A stretch of 64,000 nucleotides of DNA from Anisakis pegreffii. Its lineage: Eukaryota; Nematoda; Chromadorea; Rhabditida; Anisakidae. This document shows positions 1 to 25,626 of this stretch, piece by piece. How positions within the stretch are numbered: position 1 is the stretch's first letter; every line of letters starts with the position of its first letter. The position numbers were made by a program, and so were the translations under genes. A model generated the notes under the pieces. The model was not told where the DNA came from and ran no database searches. It saw nothing but the letters and a program-made list of their open reading frames with translations. Location of the stretch: assembly GCA_035041965.1 (NCBI GenBank), contig JAPYMA010000065.1, positions 124,001 to 188,000 on the forward strand, written 5' to 3'.

Positions 1-145
1 TGTACAACGAAATCATAGTAAGCAATCGCTCTTTAGCCATAAGAACTTGTTTTGAATGAACTCGTTTTCAATGTGAAGTTTTCAGGTAATATGTCAATCG
101 GTTAATGAAACGCTTGCGCGCAAATCAAGAATACCCAGAATGTAC

Positions 146-4726
<4,581 letters not shown>

Positions 4727-7700
4727 CTCCTATAAATCAATCATTTTAGCCAATCCAACTGCATCGAACATCGTCAATTATTCCCTCATAAATAACGCAC
4801 AATAACAAGTTACGATGAATAAATATCAAAGCCTCCTTATGGAATTGTAACAAAGTGAATGAAGCAAGCTTCTCACTCAAATTTGAGTAGCTTAACAGGA
4901 ACAACTGCAAATGAAAACGGTTGTTCCAGTGTATGATTTGTATTCGGTGAGAGTGTTTCTGAATGCAAGGAGCATAGATCTCTCAAAAGCAATGCGAATG
5001 AACTAGTCAAGTACACTCTTTACCATACAACGACTTAACAATGAACGAACAGAGACTAGTGCACTAATTGTAAGACCGATTGCTAAATTGTCTCGCTTGC
5101 AAACATTAGCTGTAATGTAAATACGACGACGTGTGCTGTGCAGTGAAATATCTCTCCAGAGCTCGATAACTAGGGTGCTGCGTACGAATATGAAATGAAA
5201 CACGATATGTGCTAACACAAGAATGCGTTTTAATATGCAAATCCATCAATGAGAACCTTGATAATTAATTACAAACACCATGAGACGACTGATGAGAAAT
5301 TATTAACTGCTCTCACAGCAATAGCATTCGACGGCATGCGTGGAAATGACAGCCATATATATGCTTACTGATCAACTGGAATGAAAACGCACTTTGGTTG
5401 GGAGTTGATTTTAAAGTATTTCAATCGTCAAAACCATCTACAACTTCCTTGTGCTTGTAGTTGGTACTTGCAGTTGGAGAATTGCTTAATATCAACTTTC
5501 CAGAAATTCGATGAACGTTTCGAAATCATTCATTCCATTAAAACTTCTCATTTCATTAGAAAGACTATTGATCGTGAGTTATTGCAATGGATAGTACGAC
5601 GATATGTGCAGTGAAATAACTGGTTATCACCGAAAGCTTTTTGGGAGCGATGACCTTCATGACGCCGTAACAATTGGTCAATCGAAACCATGGAAACGAT
5701 TCAATGCTAATTATCAAAAAACAGCTCACGCTCGAGAGAGCTTCCAACATGTCAACTAAAACACTGTTTTGAAATCAATGTGAATAAACTGTACGTATTT
5801 CAATAACTTGCAATGAAACTACATACAGCTCGTCGTAATACGAGTTTGCTCTCAACTCAGCTACAAAAGAAGCTGCTGAATCGAAAGTAGAAGCAATGAG
5901 AAGACGTGAACAATAAACACCAACCGAATGAATAATGCTATGCAAAATGAATAGTGCAAAAATGGCTATCGCAGTTGGAATGCTTCTGTGCAGCAGCAGC
6001 AGCAGAACAAACGATCATTTTGCTGTACTGTTGATTATGATCGATGGGTGGGTGATTATTTGAAGAGCGATTTTATGCATTCGGTTCTATTCGTCTTAAT
6101 TCTCTCCTAAATTCATCGAATTTTGAACAGTTTTCATTTCAAGAACTACGTTCATACGTACGTACGTAGTGTGCTGTGTGCTATGTGTTTGTATGCAGTC
6201 CGTTCATTCAAATCTTCAGTGATTTGTTGCTAACGTCAGCTTATTGCATGTTGTTTGTTTAGCTTTTGGTTGTGTGCTAGCTGGCTGGTTGGCTGGCTGG
6301 TTCAGTGGATGTTAGTAATATAATAGTGATGAGAATGATAATGATGTCAATCTAGATATCGATGATGATATATGCGCATTTTGTTCTGTTAAACTAACAT
6401 CTGCTTACCGATGCAATCAACACACATACACACACTACCTTCTACATCTCAATTTTAAAAGCTGCAATTGTACAGTTTCAAAACCTTTCCGAAACATTCA
6501 TCTAATGGTTATAGTGCTATAAAACATTTGAGACGTTCCATTTGTTGAATGTTCACTAATGGTATGTTGAATGTGAAAAAAGAAAATTCCTTGAATTCCT
6601 GACTGTGAGCATCGCAAATAGTCAAAACAGGCTGGCGAACATTCAACCCATCATGAAAAATTGAGCAAAACTATTCGTCAGTTGAATAAACCGGAGAGAA
6701 TCGCACTGATATCCGCTCAACTCGAAAACTCAATACAATTACAGGGAGGTGTGAGAACAATGTGCTAAAGCAGGAATTCTTGATGATCGAATCGAAATTC
6801 AAAAATCTTTTGCGAGCATCAACGACAATTGCTAATAAATAGACAAAATGCTATGAACCAATAAAGAGTAAAAGATATTGCGATGGGTCGTTGATTGGGT
6901 ATCCTTGATTGAATCACTGCAACAGTTCATGGTAGAGCTAAAACAGTCGCTAAATGATTAACAAAAATAAAGGGTGGATGAGGGGAATCGAAGTCAAAAT
7001 TTGTCCAAACAAGGAGAGGGAGCTACGAACAAATGACTGAATTGCGCCTCATTCACCACTTCACAGTGATCAGCGGCGATACGCTGCTCGCTTCATAAAT
7101 TTGTTTTCGCTCAAAGAATAGCATAAATCGAGGGAGAAAAATGTAGGAAGTTGAGCTGAATGCCATCGGCGAGTCGTAGTCAATGCTGCTTGCAGTAATA
7201 ATGTTTACGAGTGAGCCAAGATAAGAGTGATAGTTGTTTTGGATAAGACTGATATGTTTGATGTATGTGTTGGTTGTGTTAAGTGATCGATTCCTACGTG
7301 TAACCCTTCTGCTGCTTCACTCATTGCGCATATAACGTAGTTGCTGCGTAACTAAATCTAATCACTTGGGTTGTTTGTAGGTTGCTCAGAGGCTTGCTTT
7401 TTCAGTCACGCACATTGTTTGTCTCAAACATGCTTGCTTTCCAAAACATAGTTGCTCATATCGAACGACATGCATCCGGCAGTTAGCACATCATTACATC
7501 TCACACCTTCAGAATTAGACCGTATATTAGAAGGGTCTTTTGAAAAACTGATAAGGGGAGCTTGAACAGCATCTGAATAAAATAACGGGGAATGCGTGAT
7601 ATGATTGCACACTGTACCAACTCCGTGAACGAGTGATATCACGCAGTCAACAAAAGCACATTTTGGTGTCAGAGAGCTTCAAAGAAGAGAGTATCTCGAA

Positions 7701-10700
7701 TTTAGAAAACGCCGAATTCTAACGAGTTGTTTACTGTCCCAAGAGATCGATCGCACTCGTTAGTTTAACATTACGATCCAAGCTGTTCCGATCATTTGAC
7801 ATTGCAATGTCTCATTTCCAAAACATCTCAACTTTCGGCATAGCATTAAGACCAAGTTCGGATGTAAATCTCTCCTCGTCTTCAAAAATTTTGTGGTTCT
7901 TGAAATCCAGAACGTCTTCGAAAGGATCCAGTTAGATTGCTCGTCAAATGCAATATTAAAGGTGCAGTCTTACCGTGTTGTTCGCCATGATGAAATGGCT
8001 TTCGTTGTGATGAATTGATGACTGACTGTTTTGCTCTGATCGGGTGGTAAAACTTGCTGAATCGATCACTCAAGGTTAACACACTGGCAAAACAATCCGG
8101 ATAGCAACGTCAGTTGAGTGCACTTTAAATTAATGATATCATTCATCAATGATGATTTGACATTGCAAAACAAATGCGTGAATCGCGATTGAAACGTCAT
8201 AACGAATCATCCGCAAGGAAGCATCAAGTCACTCGTCTATTTCATCAATTTCTCAAAAGAAAATTCCAAGCCCCGGCAAACATGAACAAACCGAACAGTG
8301 AAAGTGCTTGTGAAAACATGCGTTAGGAAAGCGTGAAGTACGCAATTTTGCTATGGACTTGTGCTGTTTGTGTGGCATAAGCTAGCTTGGAACCACAAGT
8401 CATCTGACTAGCACAGTCTCTGACTTTTGAGGTTGGTGAAGATAATGAATGTAACAAACTGAGATTTAGTTCGAGATTATCGCCACCAAACAAAATTGGA
8501 ATGCTTGCGCAGTGACAGCATTCGACCAAGGCACAGCACCGACGAATAACAAACTGATCGAATAAATGAAATATTCGAAAGTGGTGGATAATGGAACGGC
8601 AGATGGCGCCGACGAGACAAGCGAATTTTTTACAAAGCTGTTCAAATCATAGAGTCACTCGTAATTTCAAAAAAACATTTTAAACATCGAATGTCACATC
8701 GAATGAATCGTTAAGTGAACTAACTTGTTTTCTGATTCTATGTAAACCCATAAGACATTGCAACTCTAAGACATTCAAGAAGTGTGTACAGAACGATACC
8801 TATTGCACAAAAAATGTTTCTGTATTCATCTGTTTTATATTGCGAAACAAATGTGCTTTGTTTCATGTTGTAAAATAGCAGTCAGCACTTCACTGCTTCT
8901 CAATGCATTCGAGCTCTTCTCCATTTCGTCTGTCTGCCATAGGTACGCATGCTCATAATTTTCAAAGTTGTGTTGTGATTGTGGAGGCGTGATATTCATA
9001 GCAAATGCAGTTTTCCAGCGATTTCAGAAAAAGTTACGGTTTCAGACCCAGCTAGTGTTCGATGTAATTTCTGTATAAATCAGATGAACATGTCAGTGGA
9101 TTGATGCTGATGAGGTAAAAGCTACGGCAAGCAATCGAAAATTGCGCAGTCAACCGGAGAAATCAAGTCAAAGTATCGGTAAATTTTGCTGAAACATTTT
9201 GGTTGATATGAAAATTTCCAGCGAAGTTCCAATGAAAAATTCCACCGAATGAAAATTCCAAAAAAGAAACGATTTTTTCGTGTCTGAGAAACGTTTAGGA
9301 AAAATGACGGAGAAAATGCATTGCGGAGAGCGATAATCAAAGCGAAAAAGTGATGAAAAGTGATGTCAATAGTGATTGCGAGTATTGACAATCGCTCGTC
9401 ATCGCTCTGAACGATGCATCGTCAGGTATTTTCGTCTGTTCATCCGTTCCAACTTCAGCTACTACCAAACAACTGCTGTTGAATGATTGATCAGAACAGG
9501 AATGGATCGATCGTTCGTGCCGTTTAACAGTGAGTTTTGCATTTAGCGATTATGAGCGGCGCATCGATGATGCAATAACGACTGTGATCTCAATGGTTCT
9601 CAGAGAACGGTTCCTTTCAGCAAATTCCTAGTTCTCAACGAACCAATGACGTGCTACGATTCATTGAATTCAATCCTTTTAATTTCTTGCAATATGATCG
9701 CGTTTTGAACATGTCCTAGATCGATGACGACGCAATCAAGTGTGAATTCATTATTGCAATTTTACGATTTACCAATTTTCTACTTCAACAATTTTCATTC
9801 GAACACAAATTTATTGGATATTGAGATGGATGTGATACGATTCAACCAAGGAAATGTCAAGAAAGAGAAAAAGTTCCAAATCAAAGTAAAACAAAAACTC
9901 AACGATCGTAAAATGAAATTAACGACACAGTGAAAGATAACACCGTTGATGAATCAAATGAATGACGTGCAAATGACGACTGGTTTATTTGTATCGATTA
10001 TCAGTTCGACGTTGTCAATCACGTATGAAAGCGATCAATAACCGATATTCATATGAAATGGGTCAATGATTCTGATGTCATCAACAAAAATATTCTTCAT
10101 GTTTAGGACATTCTTTGATGTTGATTAGAGCGATCATTAAGCCATAAGAGATGTCGTTGTAAGCGATAATTTGTGAAGGAGTCATCATACAGAGCGATTT
10201 CTCATCGAATGTTTTTCTTGTGCAACTGATACGGTTACATCTTACAATTTGCTAAACGAGTTCGTGACTACTTAGAAATCCAAGAGAAATTGCTTTCGAT
10301 GAAGGTGAAGAACATTTGAGAAACTGAATGAATTAAAAAATGAAAATAACAGAAGCATTCAGGTAGTAAAATTGGTAACGTTTGATTGAAAGAGTAAAAA
10401 CATCTTCCTGGCGCAGCAATGGAATCTCGTTCCTGTGAGTAAATTCAATTTTTGATTAAAGACGAGAAGCTAACTGATAAAACCGTTCAGCAGTGATTGC
10501 AAACAGCACATTGAGAGCGTATCAAGCGCCAGAGCGGCTTAATGATTTTGCGATACGTTTAAGCATTTGTTTTTTCGGAAAATGATCAGTTGATGCTATA
10601 GGTTAATAAAGATGATAAAAGTAATGATGTGAAGACACGTTTCGGTTGGTTGAGAAAATTTTATAGGAATCATATAGAGTGGAGAAAAGCGATGCAAGTA

Positions 10701-11808
10701 ACGCTTTTAATAGACGATGGAACGAAGCGATAAACGCCGAACGGCATTCTCAACTGAAATGTAAACCAGACATTTTGTGTTATGGTTGTTGCGGTAGAGA
10801 CGAGTGCACAGTGCACACAATTAATGATATTATCAGCTGTGTACAACTGTTATTGCGATCTGTTTCAGTCATTCGAAAGCAATCTCGTTATCACACCACC
10901 AACAACTCTCTTCATTACACATCATCAACTGGTAACTTCCGTTCACTTTACCCTTCCCACATAGTTCATCTAACAAATTGTTTCCTTTTTTCTCGATATC
11001 TAGTCAAGATCCCGTTCACGATTCGCTAAATAAACCTTTTTCTGAGTCAACATGTCCCTAATGGGGCCAGTAGATTGGGTATTTGAGAGCGATTGTATCG
11101 TGTAGCGATGAAACTAAAAACACGCAAAACATTTATTCAAAAATGAACAGTCACACACCACAACATAAACCACCGAATAGATGAGATCACATAAGTGTCA
11201 CTGTTTGACAACAGAATGAATAGATCAGTAATATACGATAGCTGTGTCGAAAAAAAATCAAAATAAAAGAGATTGTGGAAACTGGGAACCGTATTAAGAG
11301 AGAATACCGTTCCAGACAGACTGACTCATTCCGACCAGAATATTGGAATAAATTATGGAGATTAAATCAATCGCATGGAAAAATGAAGATGGAGCACGAA
11401 CAAATATGTGAATAGTTAATTTTATGCATTCAAAAGACAAAAGCACAGCAAACACTGTGGACATTACAACTGGATTAACAAGTTTAGTAGTTGAATGAGT
11501 CACAGTGAATATTAGCTGCAAATAAATTAAAGTCAATTTTGATTCAACGACTAAACACAAAATAAAAAATGCAACCTGTGTAAAACGACACACCGAGATA
11601 ACTTTAGGCATAAAAGTGTAAAAATAATATCTGTGCAGAACAACTCGTAAACGAAATGTTACTGACAAGCACAATCAAACAGTAATTCTATATTAACTTG
11701 TAAAGGGATCAAATAAACTTTGAACAGTGAGAGTTGATAGAAGGGAAGGAAGTTACTTTTTTCTAAATCATTTCAGAGACAACTAAAGCTGATTCGTATA
11801 CCACTTGA
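4727..11808. other. Intergenic stretch between the two ATPase genes; no gene recognised
   Basis: About 7.1 kb upstream of copy 1 and downstream of copy 2. Open frames here are short, mostly lack ATG starts and show no family motif or consistent splice signals. It holds a GCTGG/TTGGCTGG run near 6280-6301, a CAG run near 5992-6004 and AT-rich unique sequence. The promoter and any 5' UTR exon of copy 1 should be at its low end, but I cannot place them. Confidence 0.6.
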
Positions 11809-19476
<7,668 letters not shown>

Positions 19477-21374
19477 CTGCAAAAAACCATTTCAGATGTA
19501 AACTCAAAAAAACGTCAAAATACGTATCGAATTATGCATGAAATTGTCGAAAGGTGCGATTTGACAGATTCCAAATTAGTACCACTATAGGGCAGCTACC
19601 TAACTTAAAGCGCTAGTGCTATACATTAGTAAGGATAGAAATCAATGAATCTATCCTCAATGTGCTTCATTATTAAGACTATTTAACATGTGGAAACTTT
19701 CGCTTAATTTCTTAGTCAACGTGATGCAGAGAAGCAATCCTACGAAAACTTAGGAACACTCATCGTCGTAAACGAAATTATATGACAATAAGTATGGCTA
19801 GGTGAACTAAAAGGAGACATGACTGAGTCAACTAAGGAGTTACTGAGAGCAACTGGGGAACAGCCGGCTTTCAGAATCAACCGTTGGGCCTAGTGACGAA
19901 GGGCAAAGCTAGTGTTCGTCGAATGAAATGAACTGATTGCGTCAAGAACGGACGGACACACGATTGGCTGAGTGAATAGCTAAAAGGTTCTAATGCAGAT
20001 GCATGTGTTTATGCTAGTTGCTTAAGCTATTGTGTGTGTGTGTGTGCATATACTTGGATGTATGATGCATTTGCGTGCACATGTTTTTAAAGTCCGATGT
20101 TAAGCAATTAAATGAGAATTTATCGATCCGCTACTAGAGTTTTTGGTGGCGTTTAAGCCTTAAGGCTTATTTGCTCTCATATAGCTGAGGTGGCGAGAAC
20201 ACATGCAATCATGCATATATATGTGAACGTACACGCTATTGATACAAAGAACGAATGAATGTCGTTGTCGTAACAGCCTTCGATAGTGCACTCAAACACA
20301 TTGCAGCCGAATGAATCACATATAGAATGTATAAGCTACTAGGCATTAGCATTTTTTCCACTCTGAATACGAACGATTCCACTCACTAATATAATCAAGA
20401 CGTTCAGTACAAGGAGGTGGTGTCTAAGGCAAAATCTCATTCTTGACCGTATCTCTCAAGATATGTAGCATAGCTACTTGAATCGATATTTCTTTGAAGT
20501 AGCCTCATAGCAACGCTCGGAAAGCCTAGAGAGTGAATTCAAATGAATTTGAAGAAAACTAATGCTATTCAAAGATGCAATATATTCATAAAACAAATCT
20601 AATCACTCTCAGCTAGCGCAGTTGTGACTGAAAAGGCTCTTTTGGGTTTGATGTGTGGGAATTTTCATTTCAAAACTGGATTTCTCATGGAAAGGCACAG
20701 GGCAAATGCACAGATTTATACGCTTGTCATGAAAACAAAACAAATCGCACTGGATTGAACTTAGCAAATAACTAAGTTAATCGTAAGTTAAATCCCGTTA
20801 AGTTAAATCCAGCACGATTAATTTCATTAGGAAATAACTAATTGTATGTGAATGCGTTAAAAGATGATGAAATGCATGTATGAAGAGATGTGATGTGATT
20901 ATGCTGCAAATTATTGAAGTAGAAATGAATCTGAAGTAATAGGAAATCGCACATGCAATGCATAGTGGAAGTGCTAACAAGGGTAAATTCGATCAGATTA
21001 ATTGTTTAAGAGATCATTTATCAATAAAGGCAGTTAAGTTAAATCCAGTGCGATTAATTTCGTACTCACTTTATGATCGTTAGTCATTCAGATTGTCCAG
21101 TGCAACGATAAACTTTCAACTGATCCGGATCTCATTGTTGAGAAGCCATAGAAGCCAGCAAAGCTTTTCCTATGATAATTTTCTTGTAGTTACTGCTCGA
21201 TGGAGCTGCGAAACAAAATCAAATAATATTTAGTAAACAATGAATCTTTTTTTTTTTCAAAATTGTAATTCAGATTGTGCAGTGAACGAGTGCTTGATAG
21301 GCTTTTAAGTGGCTCGGATGAATAGTCGACATCTACACTGAAGCATTTTTCATGTTCTTTTCGATAATCATTTC
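19477..21374. other. Divergent intergenic region upstream of ATPase copy 2
   Basis: No gene recognised. It should hold the promoter and any leader exon of ATPase copy 2 (minus) and the promoter of the plus-strand RRM-like gene. It contains a (TG)n run at about 20031-20046 and an inverted-repeat block at 20743-21055. No TATA box or other control site can be assigned with confidence. Confidence 0.55.
20743..21055. repeat. Inverted-repeat block, possible small MITE
   Basis: Left end AATCGCACTGGATTGAACTT (about 20744-20763) is the reverse complement, with one mismatch, of AAGTTAAATCCAGTGCGATT (about 21036-21055). A further internal copy of the right-end motif lies near 20796-20821 (AAGTTAAATCCAGCACGATT), beside an AAGTTAAATCCCG repeat. 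No coding frame and no clear target duplication were seen, so the superfamily is undetermined. Confidence 0.55.
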
Positions 21375-21680
21375 TTGGATAATTCTTCGCAAACGGTTCT
21401 GTTTTACGGGAAACATTTGGAGGACACAGGTGACGAAAAGCGATTCTTTAGGGAGCCATCTGAAATGATGCGTTTGAGGAGAGAGTTGCACCACAGAAAC
21501 TATTCGGTCAGCTCGCCTTTATCGACGAATCGCCTTTATCGCGCTAATCGCGTTTTCATAAGCGAATTTGCATTGAAGAAAACAAGCGCTGAAGACTTCA
21601 TTTTGATGCTGACACAGTCCAACTCAACCAAATTTGAATATTCAAAAAAATCTCGGCGTAAATTGAATGAATATGATGAG
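21375..21680 (+). CDS. Possible coding exon of unknown protein, upstream of the RRM-like gene
   Basis: An open frame of 102 codons ending at GATGAG before a donor-like GTGTAAGC (21681). The translation is polar and charged, with segments such as RLRRELHHRNYS and SKKSRRKLNEYDE, and has no family motif I recognise. It begins at a TTG, not an ATG, so if real it is an internal exon or part of one. The donor is in phase 0, compatible with the frame that starts at 21734, but the 21681-21733 gap has no good 3' splice site. It may belong to the RRM-like gene, to a separate gene, or be chance. Confidence 0.3.
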
Positions 21681-21733
21681 GTGTAAGCAAAAAATTGCTC
21701 CTCGGAAGTGGTTATAAGGCGTTGGATTGAGGA

Positions 21734-24700
21734 ATGAAGCGGTTAGTTGAGTTATTTTTTCAACTGTTTATTGTTGCTCGATCATCGGATTATCGATCGG
21801 GCTATTATCGGATGCGTGAAACAAGAAGTGATTATGAGGTGGATGGATCGAGAAGTGTGCTAAGCGATGATGAATGTTACGAGACTTATGATGAAGATGA
21901 CGATTCATTCGACGACGAACTGACGATGACCACTCGTTTCACGAAGACTACTTCAGTCACATCACCGTGTTTCCACTCACCGCAGCACTGCAGAAACATC
22001 TCCAGTTGTTGCTCTTTATCACCCTATTCAATTTCCCGTGGATATTCGAGTTGTTCACATCAACAAAACCGGCAACAACAGCAACGAGAAATCGAAGAAT
22101 CCGTGTTGTTGACTTCAACGAGGAGTTCGTTATCGGATTCCTATTTGATGATGTCTGAAGATCGTTGCCTTCCATCTAACCCCTCAACACCATCACTGTA
22201 TTCATCGTCGAATTCGTCACTATCTCAATTCACCTCTTCATCAATATCAACTGAAACTTCGTTGAGCACATCGAATTCGCACATTCAAGTGGCCATTACC
22301 CATCGATGCATATGTGGCAAACGATTAACGTGCTCCAAGCACCACTATTCACCAGTATCTTCAACACGCCAACCTCATCGTTTTTCAACTCAACAACCTC
22401 TTCATTCACTTTCTAGTATACATCGTTCTATATTTGTGAAAATTTCCTCGGGCAATTTCATTCCGGAGAAACAGATTGAGCAATTATTTTCAAGGTGTGT
22501 ATTACTTGTATATCATTTTAAAATAACGTGTTCACTGCTGTTGTCATCGTTGAACTGAACTACCGTTATGCCAAGATCATCAAACGCAACCCCAGAGCTA
22601 TTGTCACAAAACATAAAATTAGCAGCAACTTTCAGATTTGGTAACATTCTATTGGTAAGATGGTGTCAGTTCGGTCAGTCAAATGGCTATTTGATAACGT
22701 TCGAAAGCCAAAAGCAAATGCGCTATGCTATGAAGGTTTGAATTGATGATTTTGAAGTTCTGAGGAATACAACCAACAGTTTGTTGAGAATATGACGGAA
22801 GAATTTATTTTTTTGGGGAGGGAGGTAAGGGGATGAATCGAGTTGGCTCATAAAATTTATCGTTTATTACAGAGAACTGGCAAACGAGTGGAGTTGAATG
22901 GATGCATACTGGCGGTGAGGTGGGCTAGCTTGAAACCAATCAAATGGCGATTGTTTCTAACTCCGAACCGTAAGTCGTCATTTCGTGTTGATTTTCAGTA
23001 TCAACGAAATTTTTGCAATGAACGAAATTCTCCGCGTGGTGCTTTTGACGTTTTCAAGAATTGCTGCATTTATCATTATCAGGTTTTGATGCGAGATGCC
23101 AACTTTGCTTTGACTGTCACATTAGATTGGACGACATAGTGAGCAATGAGTGGACGTGAAGAGACGCTATATCGCATGATTGCTATATTGAATGATAATT
23201 CGAAACAGCGTACATTATTCTGCTGCAAGCTGAGCTTCTACATAGGAGAATATGATAGCATCCTGATGTTTGAATCGTGTGCATATCTCTTATTCAGGAC
23301 GTGCAAAGAGATCACGAGGAATCCGAACGACTCGAACTGCTCAAAGCATTCCATCAACCCATTGTGATGCTGACGCTGTATCATGGCCAATTGGTATAAC
23401 TGTCAGCGAATTGAGAAATATTTACACCAACTATTTGAAAACTCATTATTCACAGGTAAATTGAAGGCGCATTTGATGGAATAGTTATGCTACTGCTATT
23501 CACTGTCGTTCAGCAAATCATTGTGGGAAGCGAGAGAAATTTCAGAGAACTCATTCGCCATACTATCTCTCAATGCAATGGTTGTCATAAGGAATGGAGT
23601 TACCAATTTGGGCAATTTGGAGGTGTCAGTGGGTAGTGGAGGGGGTCGGGAAATAAGTATTTGATGCAGTTGTTAGTTATGATAGGATGTCGTTGTGGTG
23701 GTGTTTTTTAACTGGGAAATGTAAATGTTGATGGCAAGACTCTTTATTAATTGATGACAACACTGTTTATTCTCCTATTTTCTGGCTTTTCATTTGTTTT
23801 AACAAGATTTTCATTCTCTTCCTTGCTGTTGCAATCGCTCTCATAGCTTTTATCACCAAAAGTGTTCTCTTCGACTAATTTCTTATTCAATTCACTCAAC
23901 GATTAAAATCAAATCCTCATTCTATCAAATACACTCTATAATTGATCATTTGACCGTCGAACGTTGTTGAGCAATAATATTTGAGTGGTGTATTGTCGAT
24001 TTTGGCTGTAAACACTCGTCAATGTATCCAGTAAATAGTATATGCTGCTGAATGATTCGAACTGTGAAGTGAACTGAGACGAAGTGAATGAGAAAAATTC
24101 ATCAAGAAACAATATTTGCATGGAATAGCTATGAGAATGATTACAACACATATGGAAAGAATGAGAATCCATTTAAATCAGTTTGAAGTGAGCGTGTCAG
24201 AGACAATAACTTTTCATGCAGTCATAATCGATTGCAATACTGAGGAACATAACGGTCTTAGAGAAGATCCAGCGATGTTGAACACCATCATGAATGTGCT
24301 AACAAGATCGTCTAGATCGTCAAAAAGGGTAATGGAGTATTGGAACGTGAGAACCACTGCCTTAACGTATGATATTTCAGGGTCATTCAAGTGAAATCGA
24401 AGCTTTTCGAGTGAAAACCGGTCCACTCGCCTTGCCAGCACCATACCATCTTCTGCCGAACACTCCTTATTTCCGTAAAGCCGTTATTATCCCTCCACCC
24501 GTCAGGTGAGCACTAGCGCCTCTCTTCAACTCACCTACGAGTAGTAAATGGTTACTAGACGTTCGACCTATACTCACATCAGTTATTTTTCGAGGAGCAG
24601 TTCTGATTTCCTCGAGATTCGTTTGTTCTTCGACATTTCTTCTCGAACCAGTATCTCTTTGCTATGATCGGACATTCGGTCTACAGGATATTTAGCCTAG

Positions 24701-25626
24701 CTGATATGCACATATCCAGTGATACGGGAAGTCATGAGCAAGTAAGCATAATATGAGTGTAAGCCGTAAACATTTTCCTTAAGTACATTGGAAAAATTTG
24801 ATTAGCTGTCAGATCGTGTTTTCTTGATTGCATATGGTTAACAGCACATAAACCTGAAGTATTGCAAAGAATCCATTGGTATGCGAACCGAACGGGATCA
24901 GCGATAAGATCGTTATTGTTCATGGTCATTTATAATGTTTGCAGAGGTCCGACCGTAATCAGGCATCCACCACTAGCGATCGCAATAGTGAATCGGTATG
25001 TGGCGAGTATGATCGCAGATGATAGAGAGCGTTTTGGAGGTATCATGAATTTCAATGAATATTGTAACATAAATGTTGAGAATCGAGCAAAACTCAATGA
25101 ATGTCAACAGCCGCCGAGCAGTCCTGCTGCCGCCGCACTCTATCCGAACGGCAACGATAACAACGGCATGATCTCGACGGGCTGCATCACTAATCAATCA
25201 CCCTATCAATATCTATCGAACTCAGATTATTATCCGAACTTCAATCTCCAACAACCGACCAATGCATATTTCGCGTCAAGTCTGGTAAAAGCTCCAAACG
25301 AACACTGTGATCGTGATGTTACGCAATCCCAGAATGACTTCGGCCTTAATGGATTCAGCGTGCTGCCCTCCATGTTTGCAACCTATCAACCGCCACCCAA
25401 CTCTCCTCTGCCAGTCCCAAAAACTGATGATGAGCCCACGAAACTCACCAATGCACTCTTACCACCTACATCACAAAGCACACTTCCGCAGCAAGACACA
25501 AACGCAGATTTGCAGCCATCTGAACCCAGCAAAAAATGGCGAATACTAAAACGAGTAAAAACCAGTCCAACTCTCTGCACTCAGGGCGAACAAATTTTCC
25601 AGAGTGCCTTACCGGTGTCCGGCTAA
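21734..25626 (+). CDS. Ser-rich protein with RRM-like fold and Cys/His cluster, family unknown
   Basis: Eight exons with matching phases: 21734-22494, 22636-22735, 22873-22914, 22999-23038, 23083-23138, 23298-23393, 24381-24505, 24945-25626; 1902 nt, 633 residues. Residues 1-230 are low complexity: an acidic block (YDEDDDSFDDE), then Ser/Thr/Gln-rich sequence. Residues about 231-302 fit one RRM: RNP2-like SIFVKISS, LFSRFGNILLVRW, RNP1-like NGYLITFES and GKRVELNGCILAY. RNP1 is degenerate, lacking the usual aromatic pair, so RNA binding is uncertain. RCQLCFDCH (319-327) follows and could bind a metal. The rest is Pro/Gln/Asn-rich, including AVIIPPPVRGPTVIRHPP, and ends GEQIFQSALPVSG before TAA. 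Likely an RNA- or protein-binding regulator; I do not recognise the family. The start is the first ATG of the long frame, and upstream exons are possible. Intron 23394-24380 hosts hAT-like copy B. Confidence 0.68.
23576..24359. mobile_element. hAT-like non-autonomous element (copy B) in an intron of the RRM-like gene
   Basis: A 784-bp relative of the element at 15555-16365, in the same orientation. Its left end, CAATGGTTGTCA, is decayed by two bases from copy A; its right end, TGAGAACCACTG, is intact. Shared internal blocks include TTTGGAGGTGTCA, TGCAGTTGTTAGTTATGATA and AGTGAGCGTGTCAGAGACAA. The flanks (TCTCAATG, CCTTAACG) no longer form a clear 8-bp duplication, so this insertion looks older than copy A. 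No transposase is seen. Confidence 0.8.

Noticed and set aside
21734..22558. FAM43, tensin, DIX, CPEB or DAZ identity for the RRM-like gene
   Set aside because: Considered from partial resemblances before splicing was resolved; the spliced product does not fit these well enough to name.
22843..23139. 98-codon plus-strand open frame read as one exon
   Set aside because: It reads through two introns. Splicing at 22914/22999 and 23038/23083 gives matching phases, continues the RRM and reveals the RCQLCFDCH motif.
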